Shown here: piece by piece, positions 36,726 through 43,255 of the stretch
Layout of the letters: every line of letters starts with the position of its first letter
Position numbering within the stretch: the stretch's first letter is position 1
Origin: an uncultured Prevotella sp.
Lineage (GTDB): Bacteria > Bacteroidota > Bacteroidia > Bacteroidales > Bacteroidaceae
Assembly: GCA_944320255.1 (NCBI GenBank)
Contig: CALUGU010000010.1
Coordinates: 1 to 43,255, forward strand
Direction of reading: 5' to 3'
Length of the DNA: 43,255 bases
Translations under genes and position numbers: made by a program
The notes under the pieces: model-generated
The model's input: the letters and a program-made list of their open reading frames with translations, nothing else
What the model was told of the DNA's origin: nothing
Databases searched by the model: none

Positions 36726-37235
36726 ATGACCTGCGAGGAGTTCAAACAGCGTTTCATGCCGCTAAGCCGCAAGATTTACTGTGTGGCTTTCAGCCTTACG
36801 TGCAATGCGCAGGAGGCGGAGGACGCCGTGCAGGACACATACCTGAAACTCTGGGCTAAGCGTGACAGCCTGCCCGACGTGTCAAACGCCGAGGCTTACT
36901 GCGTGACATTGGCCAAGTGCGTATGCTACGACAGGCTGCGAAGCAGGCATATAGCCACGTGTGACGCTAAACCGGAATACCGCCTGATACCCGACGACTG
37001 CGACATCGGGGCCGACATTGAGCGCAAAGAGCGCGCCGCAAACATCATGCACGGCATAGCGAAACTGCCTGAGAAGCAACGCTTAGTGCTCGTAATGCGC
37101 GACATCGACGGTATGGAATATGACGAAATATGCCGCGCCACGGGCCTGAACGAAACCAACGTGAGGGTGACTCTAAGCCGGGCGAGGAAGACTTTAAGGG
37201 AATTATTCAACACATCAGGGAACGATGGAAACTAA
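36726..37235 (+). CDS. ECF-type RNA polymerase sigma factor
   Basis: A 169-residue sigma-70 family factor with regions 2 and 4 only. Region 2: YCVAFSLTCNAQEAEDAVQD, TYLKLWAKRDSLPD, AYCVTLAKCVCYDRLRSRH. Region 4: IAKLPEKQRLVLVMRDIDGM, EYDEICRATGLNETNVRVTL and SRARKTLRELF. The next gene overlaps its end by 11 bases, the usual sign of a sigma/anti-sigma pair. It would direct transcription of its own operon and of unknown envelope genes. Confidence 0.94.
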   Translation: MTCEEFKQRFMPLSRKIYCVAFSLTCNAQEAEDAVQDTYLKLWAKRDSLPDVSNAEAYCVTLAKCVCYDRLRSRHIATCDAKPEYRLIPDDCDIGADIERKERAANIMHGIAKLPEKQRLVLVMRDIDGMEYDEICRATGLNETNVRVTLSRARKTLRELFNTSGNDGN

Positions 37236-37773
37236 AGACATTGAGAAACTTTTAAGGAAATACTACGACGGACTGACATCGGAGGCTGAAGAGCGGCTGC
37301 TGGAAGAGTTCTTCGCCGGGACGGACATTCCCCGCGAACTGGCCGAGGACAGGGAATATTTCACCGCGCTCGACGCCGTAAGGAAATCAATCCCTACGCC
37401 AAGCGGACTTGAACGGAAGCTCAACACCGCGCTCGACGCCGAGGCCGCAAACGCCGCCGCACACGAAAAAGACGCAGAACACGGCGCAGCCGGCACGCAA
37501 AAGAGACCCGCACGGAGGACGAGACTTGCCTCCATCGCGCGCCAACTGTGCGGCATGGCCGCCAGCGTGGCCGTCGTAGCGTCGCTCGGCGCATATCTGA
37601 TAACACGAAACAACGACGCAGCGAAAGTCGAACAAGCCACCTACGCACAGGCAAAAGCCGCCATCTTAAAGTTTTCGTCAACGCTCAACAAGGGTTTCGC
37701 GCAAATGGAAAAGGCGCAGGAAAAGACCGAAGACGTAGGCGAACGGATAAACCAATGTATCGAACTCAACTGA
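37225..37773 (+). CDS. Probable anti-sigma factor (single-span membrane protein)
   Basis: A 182-residue protein overlapping the sigma gene by 11 bases. The cytoplasmic N-terminal part (METKDIEKLLRKYYDGLTSE) resembles short anti-sigma domains of this group. A basic patch RPARRTRLASIARQL precedes one membrane span at about 110-128 (MAASVAVVASLGAYLI), and the periplasmic part ends with a helical FSSTLNKGFAQMEKAQEKTE. No zinc-binding HxxxCxxC is present. Assignment rests on position and topology, not on a recognised domain. Confidence 0.72.
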   Translation: METKDIEKLLRKYYDGLTSEAEERLLEEFFAGTDIPRELAEDREYFTALDAVRKSIPTPSGLERKLNTALDAEAANAAAHEKDAEHGAAGTQKRPARRTRLASIARQLCGMAASVAVVASLGAYLITRNNDAAKVEQATYAQAKAAILKFSSTLNKGFAQMEKAQEKTEDVGERINQCIELN

Positions 37774-37783
37774 CAATAGAACC

Positions 37784-38239
37784 ATGAAACAGCTTATCTT
37801 ATCATTAACAATGGCCCTCTGCGCCGTATGCGCCGCGGCGCAAGAGTCGTTCATAGGCAAACTGGGCAAGGCGGACGGCGTGACATCGGTCTACGTTTCA
37901 AAGACCTTGCTCGGCATGATGCCCGACATGAAAAGCGGCGGGATGAACTTCGGCGCCGTGGCAAGCAAGCTCGACAACATCCAGATACTCACGTCTGAAA
38001 CCAAGTCGGGCGCAAAGACGCTGAAAAACGGATGCCGGCAGATCATCGCCGACGGACATTACGAATACCTGATGAACGTCAACGACAACGGCGAACAGTC
38101 GGGCATTTACATGAAAAACTTTCCCGGCGGCACGTCGCAATACGTCTTGCTGACCGTGGAAAAGAACGAGACGAGCGTAATAGTGCTCACGGGCAAGCTC
38201 ACCTTGCAAGACATCAAGAACGTAATGGGCGGCAAATAA
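37784..38239 (+). CDS. DUF4252-type exported protein, second copy
   Basis: A 151-residue exported protein, signal peptide MKQLILSLTMALCAVCAAA. The body has the DUF4252 pattern: KADGVTSVYVSKTLLGMMPD, LDNIQILTSETKSGAKTL, YEYLMNVNDNGEQSGIYMKN and VLLTVEKNETSVIVLTGKL. It is a better match to the family than the first copy. It begins 10 bases after the anti-sigma gene and closes the operon, with a strong terminator 8 bases past its stop. Probably a periplasmic member of the sigma factor's regulon; role unknown. Confidence 0.87.
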   Translation: MKQLILSLTMALCAVCAAAQESFIGKLGKADGVTSVYVSKTLLGMMPDMKSGGMNFGAVASKLDNIQILTSETKSGAKTLKNGCRQIIADGHYEYLMNVNDNGEQSGIYMKNFPGGTSQYVLLTVEKNETSVIVLTGKLTLQDIKNVMGGK

Positions 38240-38246
38240 ACGTTTA

Positions 38247-38280
38247 AACGCCTGTGTTTGCCGGTGCAAACACAGGCGTT
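38247..38280. terminator. Terminator of the ECF/DUF4252 operon
   Basis: AACGCCTGTGTTTGC (38247-38261) pairs perfectly with GCAAACACAGGCGTT (38266-38280), loop CGGT. It lies between convergent genes and can serve both strands. Confidence 0.85.
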
Positions 38281-38305
38281 CTGCCTTGTATCAGGGGGAA
38301 AGACG

Positions 38306-39061
38306 TCACTTCTCCCTGTTCTTCGTCTTTATTATATCCATAAGGTAAGTCAGCTTTATGACAATGTTTCCGAAATTAGACTTACCGAAATAATCTTTCT
38401 TCGAGTCGCCGTAGATATTGCCAAGACCGTAATAATAGCGGCCTTCAAGCTGGAAATGGCCCACCTTGGGATGTGAATACTCAAGGCCGAGTCCGGCGGC
38501 TATGCCGTAGTCGAACTTGTTTTCAACAGGCATGGAGTATTGTGCCGTGACGTTGTTTACGCGGTCGTCCGTGTTTGGAGCGTCGAGGGGGAAGTTCGCC
38601 TCGGTGCTTTCGCCGATGCAGAAGCCTATCTGCGGCCCGGCCTGGAAGAAGAACTGGAAGCCCTTTTCCTCACGTCCCCATCCGAGATGGGCGAAGATGG
38701 GTATCTGTATGTAGCTCATCGTGCGGCTGTATTGCTCTGCTTGGCCGGTGGCGGGATTGACGACCGGGGCGTCCTGCGCGTCGAGGATGTCCTCCTTCCA
38801 GCCGATGCGGGCGTAGTTGACTTCGGCCTGCACGGCGCAAATAGTGTTGAAATATTTCTCGCAGACGTAACGGAAGGTGACTCCGCCGGTGACGTCGCCG
38901 TGAAACGACTGGTTCACCTTGGGGTTGAAACCGACGTTGCTCAAGACGTAGCCAGCGTTGACGCCGAGGCTGAGATCGTTGCGGTACTTGCCCACCTGGG
39001 CCGTAACGGTGGCCGTGGCGGCGGGCAACAAGAACAGGACGAGAAGTAGTCGGAATGCCAT
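38306..39061 (-). CDS. Outer-membrane beta-barrel protein (PorT/OMP_b-brl type)
   Basis: A 251-residue exported barrel. Signal peptide MAFRLLLVLFLLPAATATVTA. Strand-rich body: LSLGVNAGYVLSNVGFNPKV, GDVTGGVTFRYVCEKYFN, VQAEVNYARIGWKEDI, SYIQIPIFAHLGWGREEKGF, QFFFQAGPQIGFCIGES, YGIAAGLGLEYSHPKVGHF and NIVIKLTYLMDIIKTK. The QIP.F..LGWG and AGP..GF blocks are typical of small Bacteroidota porin-like proteins. It begins 11 bases after the LysM gene on the same strand, so they form an operon. Confidence 0.88.
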   Translation of the reverse strand: MAFRLLLVLFLLPAATATVTAQVGKYRNDLSLGVNAGYVLSNVGFNPKVNQSFHGDVTGGVTFRYVCEKYFNTICAVQAEVNYARIGWKEDILDAQDAPVVNPATGQAEQYSRTMSYIQIPIFAHLGWGREEKGFQFFFQAGPQIGFCIGESTEANFPLDAPNTDDRVNNVTAQYSMPVENKFDYGIAAGLGLEYSHPKVGHFQLEGRYYYGLGNIYGDSKKDYFGKSNFGNIVIKLTYLMDIIKTKNREK

Positions 39062-39072
39062 CGCGTTAAATG

Positions 39073-40398
39073 TCAGAAATTAATTATCGATATTGACTTG
39101 TCCGTGTTGTAGTGAACGAACTGCAAGGCTTGGTTGCGCAAGCCTCCGCCAGCCTTCGTGCGGGCGAAGCGCAAGGGCGTCTGCAAGGCGCGCTTGTCCT
39201 CAAGCTCACCCGTGAAGCGTTTGCCTTGGGCGAACAAGCCGCGCAGGAAAAACATCGCATGGTCGTAACCCGTGATGGCGAAGCGTGGGAGATAATCCAT
39301 CATCTCGCAGCGGAAGGCGGCGCGGTAACGCTGTTCAAAGGCGCGGACACGTGATGAGTATTCGTTATAATAAAAGGTCGTAGGGATGTATGTGTCATAC
39401 TTGCAGAAGCGGTCGAGGTTGTATTTGACATACATCAGCCATTCGGTGTAGCCGAACAGCGACACCTTGAGCGAAGGGTGGCTGCCGGTAAGCTCGTCGA
39501 GAAGGGCCAGCACGGCGTTAAGCTCAGGCGAGCGCGACGTGTTGAGCACCACCATGTTGGGCTTTACGGCGCTGAACGCCGCGGCGAAAACAGCCTGTGA
39601 CGAGTTAAGGTTGGTGACGTTGCACGACACGCCCTTGTCCGCGAGCTTCTTGCGGAGCGGGAATGTGAACACGCCCTTGTCGCTGGTCTTGTCGTTACAG
39701 TCAATCACTACGACGTTGTAATCCTTGAACCTGTAGGCGAAGTGGTCGGCCACACGCCCGTAAAAGTCTTCGGGCGACTGGTAGACTTGGAATATTCCGG
39801 GGTTGGAGTCAACGTCGTCGCCGGTGATTGAGAAAGGTATCACGAGCTTTATGCCGTTGTCTTTCGCAAAAAACGAGAGAGGTTTCACCTGCTTTGAATA
39901 CAACGGGCCGAAAATTACGTCGCGCTTGTCGAGGCCTTCTTTCACCAATGTGCGGTAGATGTCGGCGTCGATGGGCACGTTCCACGCCTGTATGTCGATG
40001 GAGCGTCCCTCTTTCTTAAGGTCCTCACAGGCCATGAGCATACCCCTGTAATACTCCACCATGCGTCGGCCGTCGCCGTCAACATTGTGCAAAGGCAGCA
40101 ACACCCCGACCTTCAGGGCCGAGGCCTGCGCCTTCGGCGCGGCCTGCGACGGCTGCGACGAGGGGTAAGGTATGAAGATGTAGTCGCCCTTCTTCAGGGT
40201 GTAACCGGGCACGCCCATGTCGGGGTTGGCCTTTACAAGCTCGTCAACCGTAAGCCCGTAATCGCGGGCTATGCCGTAGATGGTCTCGCTCTTTTTCACC
40301 TTGTGCATCTCGCGCCACTTCTTACCGCCCTGCGCCATGGCGCCGAGACCGGCGAACAGCAACGCAATCAGCAACAGGCATCTTGCAAAACGTTTCAT
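39073..40398 (-). CDS. LysM domain plus periplasmic-binding-protein-like protein
   Basis: A 441-residue exported protein. Signal peptide MKRFARCLLLIALLFAGLGA. A LysM peptidoglycan-binding domain spans about 32-76 (HKVKKSETIYGIARDYGLTV, DELVKANPD, YTLKKGDYIFIP). From about 95 the rest is a type 1 periplasmic-binding fold like amino-acid ABC receptors or LpoA (LKVGVLLPLHNVDGDGRRM, YYRGMLMACEDLKKEG, IFGPLYSKQVKPLSFFAKD, ITGYDHAMFFLRGLF). No transporter genes are adjacent, so a cell-wall-linked sensory or enzyme-activating role is more likely than transport; that is inference. Promoter at 40430-40461. Confidence 0.88.
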   Translation of the reverse strand: MKRFARCLLLIALLFAGLGAMAQGGKKWREMHKVKKSETIYGIARDYGLTVDELVKANPDMGVPGYTLKKGDYIFIPYPSSQPSQAAPKAQASALKVGVLLPLHNVDGDGRRMVEYYRGMLMACEDLKKEGRSIDIQAWNVPIDADIYRTLVKEGLDKRDVIFGPLYSKQVKPLSFFAKDNGIKLVIPFSITGDDVDSNPGIFQVYQSPEDFYGRVADHFAYRFKDYNVVVIDCNDKTSDKGVFTFPLRKKLADKGVSCNVTNLNSSQAVFAAAFSAVKPNMVVLNTSRSPELNAVLALLDELTGSHPSLKVSLFGYTEWLMYVKYNLDRFCKYDTYIPTTFYYNEYSSRVRAFEQRYRAAFRCEMMDYLPRFAITGYDHAMFFLRGLFAQGKRFTGELEDKRALQTPLRFARTKAGGGLRNQALQFVHYNTDKSISIINF

Positions 40399-40429
40399 GT
40401 AAATTGTCCTCTTTTAACTTACTGGTCTG

Positions 40430-40461
40430 CAAAAATACAAAAAAAGAGCGGCTAAATCAAC
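40430..40461 (-). promoter_or_regulatory. Promoter of the LysM-OMP operon
   Basis: On the minus strand: GTTG (40458-40461, one mismatch to TTTG), 20-base spacer, TATTTTTG (40430-40437). The leader to the start at 40398 is about 25 bases. On the plus strand a TAATTTTG -7-like box lies at 40471-40478, without a clear -33. Confidence 0.6.
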
Positions 40462-40616
40462 TTTATTGAGTAATTTTGCAGAAAGATAATGACTGCCGGC
40501 GCCGCGCCGCCCGGCACGCAAACAGCCGTGCAGGGGCCGTCGGGAAAGGAGGGGCGGGCCACGCTTCGGACAGCCGCAAACAGCCCGCCGCTATGTCATT
40601 GATAATCAGCACGTTG

Positions 40617-40705
40617 CCAAAAGACCGTTTTTTGCCGTCTAAAACACGGTCATTTAGGACGTAAAAAGCCGTCTTTTGCACTGCAAAACACGGCCTTTCA
40701 GAATG
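40617..40705. repeat. Four tandem ~22-bp units of the CCAAAAAGCCGTCTTTTGC family
   Basis: Units start at 40617, 40639, 40662 and 40683, each reading about CNAAAANRCCGTCTTTTGC with changes. Same unit as 10672-10738. The gap 40399-40807 also holds GC-rich stems (about 40496-40515 and 40706-40728) and no gene I can support. Confidence 0.6.
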
Positions 40706-40807
40706 CGGCCGGCAAGCCGGCGCCGGATTGGGGTGTGCATGCCGCCCTGAAAGACGTATTGAACCGGCGTAAATCCATTAAGGCATCGACGTAAAAACAT
40801 CACGGAT

Positions 40808-41530
40808 ATGAAGAAAATTCTCTTGTTGTTAACCGCCGCCTTGGCCGTCACGGCATCGGGCCGCGCGCAGTCGTCGTATGACGAGATACCGACGATAAAC
40901 CCTACGGCGACCTACACGACCGAAGACGGCGAGGAGGAAAGCGAAGACTATTCTGGCAACGCCCCGCTCGCGGGAAGGTTCGAGGCCAACCCGGAGAATG
41001 TCGGCGAATACACGGCGAGCTACGAGTGGAGGTTCTCGATGGACACCGACACGGAGCCTTACCTCATCCGTTACGAGCAGGACACGGAATACACGTTCAC
41101 CAAGGCCGGCACTCACAACATAGTGCTTTACGCCCTGTTCGTGAACGGCAACGACACCATAGCCTACACGCAGGACTACTGGGCCGAGCGCGGGCCGCTG
41201 CGCGCAAGCGTGAGCGAGAGCCGGCTGGAAATGCCTAACGCCTTCTCGCCCAACGGCGACGGGATAAACGACGTGTACAAGGCGAAAAGCAACTACCAGT
41301 CGATCGTGGAGTTCCACGCTTACATCTTCAACCGCTGGGGGCAGAAGCTGTATGAATGGAGTGACCCCGCGGGGGGATGGGACGGAAAATACAAAGGCAA
41401 GGACGTAGCCCAAGGGGTTTACTTCGTGCTTGTCAAGGCAAAGGGGGCCGACGGCAAGGAGTACAGCATCAAGCGCGACGTCAACCTGCTTAGAGGATAC
41501 ACCGAAAGCACAACCACGGTGACGGAATAA
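40808..41530 (+). CDS. T9SS cargo protein with type B (CHU_C) sorting domain
   Basis: A 240-residue exported protein. Signal peptide MKKILLLLTAALAVTASGRA. Residues 60-125 form a PKD-like beta domain (VGEYTASYEWRFSMDTDTEP, YTFTKAGTHNIVLYALFVNG). Residues 142-232 are the gliding-motility C-terminal or type B sorting domain: MPNAFSPNGDGINDVYK, YIFNRWGQKLYEW, GGWDGKYKGKDVAQGVYFVL and YSIKRDVNLLRG. It is unusually short: almost all sorting signal with one small domain. Cell-surface delivery through the T9SS, whose PorQ is at 34046-34993, follows from the family. A short non-typical tail YTESTTTVTE ends it. Confidence 0.9.
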   Translation: MKKILLLLTAALAVTASGRAQSSYDEIPTINPTATYTTEDGEEESEDYSGNAPLAGRFEANPENVGEYTASYEWRFSMDTDTEPYLIRYEQDTEYTFTKAGTHNIVLYALFVNGNDTIAYTQDYWAERGPLRASVSESRLEMPNAFSPNGDGINDVYKAKSNYQSIVEFHAYIFNRWGQKLYEWSDPAGGWDGKYKGKDVAQGVYFVLVKAKGADGKEYSIKRDVNLLRGYTESTTTVTE

Positions 41531-41639
41531 CCATAATAGATTAAGGTGAAACGGCAAAAGCTCTTGCCTTCAGCCCATCAACAACATATAAGAAGCCACA
41601 AATCCTTTAACATCCTTAACTCCCTGTAACAAAGAGAAT

Positions 41640-43255
41640 ATGTCTGAAGAAAAGATTAACGTTTGGGGCGCGCGCGTGCACAACCTGAAGAACATCGACG
41701 TGGAAATACCGCGCAACAGCCTGACGGTCGTCACCGGACTAAGCGGTTCGGGCAAGTCGTCGTTGGCTTTCGACACCATCTACGCCGAAGGACAACGCCG
41801 CTACATTGAGACTTTCTCGGCCTACGCGCGCAACTTTCTCGGAGGCATGGAACGCCCCGACGTTGACAAGATAACGGGGCTAAGCCCGGTGATCAGCATA
41901 GAACAGAAAACGACGAACAAAAACCCGCGTTCCACCGTAGGCACAACCACCGAGATATACGACTACCTGCGCCTCCTCTACGCCCGCGCCGGCATAGCCT
42001 ACAGCTACGCAACGGGCGAGGAGATGGTGAAATACACCGAGGAGGACGTGCTCCATATGATACACGAACGCTACACGGGCAAGCCCATATACATACTGGC
42101 TCCGCTGGTGCGCAACCGCAAGGGGCACTACCGCGAACTGTTCGAGACCATGCGCCGCAAGGGCTACCTGCACATCAGGGTTGACGGCGAGGTTAAGGAA
42201 ATAACGCGCGGCATGAAGACCGACCGCTACAAGAACCACAACATAGAGGTGGTGATAGACAAGCTCTTGGTGCAAGACAAGGACGACGAACGCCTGAAAA
42301 AGAGCGTGGCCGCTGCCATGAAGCAGGGCGACGGACTGCTGATGATAATGGAGAAAACGTCGGGCGAGGCGAAGTATTACAGCAAACGCCTGATGTGTCC
42401 GTCAACGGGCTTGTCATACGGCGACCCCGCCCCCAACAAGTTTTCGTTCAACTCGCCCGAAGGCGCGTGCCCGCGCTGCAAGGGGCTTGGCTACGTCAAC
42501 GAGATAGACCTCGAAAAGATAATCCCCGACACAGCCGCGACGATACGCCAGGGAGCCATCGTCCCGCTTGGAAAATACAAGAACCAGATGATATTCTGGC
42601 AGATAGATGCCATACTCGAAAAGTATGAGTGCGACCTCAACACGCCGGTAAAGGAAATACCGGACGAGGCGATGAACGAGATACTTTACGGCTCGATGGA
42701 GAACGTGCGCATAAGAAAAGAGCTTGTGCACACGTCAAGCGACTACTTCGTTGAGTTTGAAGGAGTGGTGAAATACCTGCGCAGTGTCATCGAAAACGAT
42801 GACAGCTCAAGCGGCCAGAAATGGGCGGACCAGTTCCAGACTGTCTGCCAATGCCCTGAATGCAAAGGGCAGAGGCTTAACCGCGAGTCGCTTTCTTACC
42901 GCATTTGGGACAAGAACATATCAGAAGTTGCCGACCTCGACATCGCCGAACTGAAGTCATGGCTGGCCGAAGCGCAGACCCATCTCACTGAACGCCAACG
43001 CCGCATAGCCGACGAGATAATAAAGGAAATCGTGACTCGCATCAACTTCATGCTTGAGGTTGGCCTCGACTACCTGTCGCTCAACCGCCAGTCGGCAACG
43101 CTTTCGGGCGGCGAGAGCCAGCGCATACGCCTCGCCACGCAGATTGGCTCGCAGCTCGTCAACGTGCTCTACATACTCGACGAGCCGAGCATAGGCCTGC
43201 ACCAGCGCGACAACGACCGCCTGATAAAGTCGCTAAAGGAGCTGCGCGACCTCGG
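41640..43255 (+). CDS. uvrA: Excinuclease ABC subunit A (start; cut by window edge)
   Basis: DNA-damage-recognition ATPase of nucleotide excision repair. 538 codons are visible. ATG 41640 gives [20 protein letters not shown], with Walker [21 protein letters not shown] (34-53) and [19 protein letters not shown]. The first zinc module is changed: [19 protein letters not shown] then [15 protein letters not shown], so the usual first CxxC keeps only one cysteine. The signature [19 protein letters not shown] and Walker [17 protein letters not shown] of ATPase I fall near the window end. The C-terminal half lies outside. Confidence 0.96.
   Translation, partial: MSEEKINVWGARVHNLKNIDVEIPRNSLTVVTGLSGSGKSSLAFDTIYAEGQRRYIETFSAYARNFLGGMERPDVDKITGLSPVISIEQKTTNKNPRSTVGTTTEIYDYLRLLYARAGIAYSYATGEEMVKYTEEDVLHMIHERYTGKPIYILAPLVRNRKGHYRELFETMRRKGYLHIRVDGEVKEITRGMKTDRYKNHNIEVVIDKLLVQDKDDERLKKSVAAAMKQGDGLLMIMEKTSGEAKYYSKRLMCPSTGLSYGDPAPNKFSFNSPEGACPRCKGLGYVNEIDLEKIIPDTAATIRQGAIVPLGKYKNQMIFWQIDAILEKYECDLNTPVKEIPDEAMNEILYGSMENVRIRKELVHTSSDYFVEFEGVVKYLRSVIENDDSSSGQKWADQFQTVCQCPECKGQRLNRESLSYRIWDKNISEVADLDIAELKSWLAEAQTHLTERQRRIADEIIKEIVTRINFMLEVGLDYLSLNRQSATLSGGESQRIRLATQIGSQLVNVLYILDEPSIGLHQRDNDRLIKSLKELRDL

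Overview
The window reads as chromosomal DNA of a Bacteroidota member, order Bacteroidales, probably a fairly GC-rich Prevotellaceae or near relative. The clues are promoters of the TTTG / TAnnTTTG type, PorQ and a type B C-terminal sorting domain of the type IX secretion system (T9SS), and families typical of the group (DUF1573, DUF4252, PepSY-like periplasmic proteins, a thioester-less alpha-2-macroglobulin). I see no rRNA, tRNA, CRISPR array, transposase, integrase or phage gene. The species call is inference.

Layout. 0-10 kb, mostly minus strand: the start of clpB (cut by the window edge), a YitT-type membrane protein, two tandem PepSY-like proteins beside a histidine kinase/response regulator pair, and a small operon of a membrane-anchored protein, a Bcp peroxiredoxin and a fused ADP-forming acyl-CoA synthetase. 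9.5-20.1 kb, plus strand: an SGNH hydrolase, a giant alpha-2-macroglobulin, a DUF1573 protein, MeaB and IspH. 20.1-21.5 kb: a 1.4-kb gene-free block made of repeats. 21.5-24.3 kb: lipoprotein, beta-propeller and outer-membrane barrel operon behind a 10-G tract. 24.7-30.3 kb: MATE transporter, cytidylate kinase-like protein, metallophosphoesterase, RmlB, a small sigma-region-4-like protein and PurT. 30.4-33.9 kb, minus: TatD, an unknown protein, a polyprenyl synthase and TonB. 34-38.2 kb: porQ-cmk, then an ECF sigma/DUF4252 operon with a candidate self-recognised promoter. 38.3-43.3 kb: an outer-membrane barrel and a LysM/binding-protein gene (minus), a T9SS cargo protein and the start of uvrA.

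The most unusual content is not in the genes. Most gaps longer than about 60 bases between co-directional genes are filled by an inverted repeat whose arms are themselves a short word repeated with small changes. The word differs between regions but is shared by neighbouring gaps: GACAAGC-type from 26.1 to 32.2 kb, GAAGTT-type at 17.8 and 19.1 kb, ATTAAGA/AATTGAA-type at 5.6 and 6.45 kb. Arms commonly begin within a few bases of a stop codon and end within a few bases of the next start, and in places they enter the coding sequence. Other dispersed families are a roughly 107-197-bp element with 20-bp terminal inverted repeats (three copies), hairpins built on AAGCCG/CGGCTT, arrays of about 22-bp tandem units, and elements ending in ATGAATGTCCGCAAA. 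All coordinates and matches were read by eye and no database search was run.
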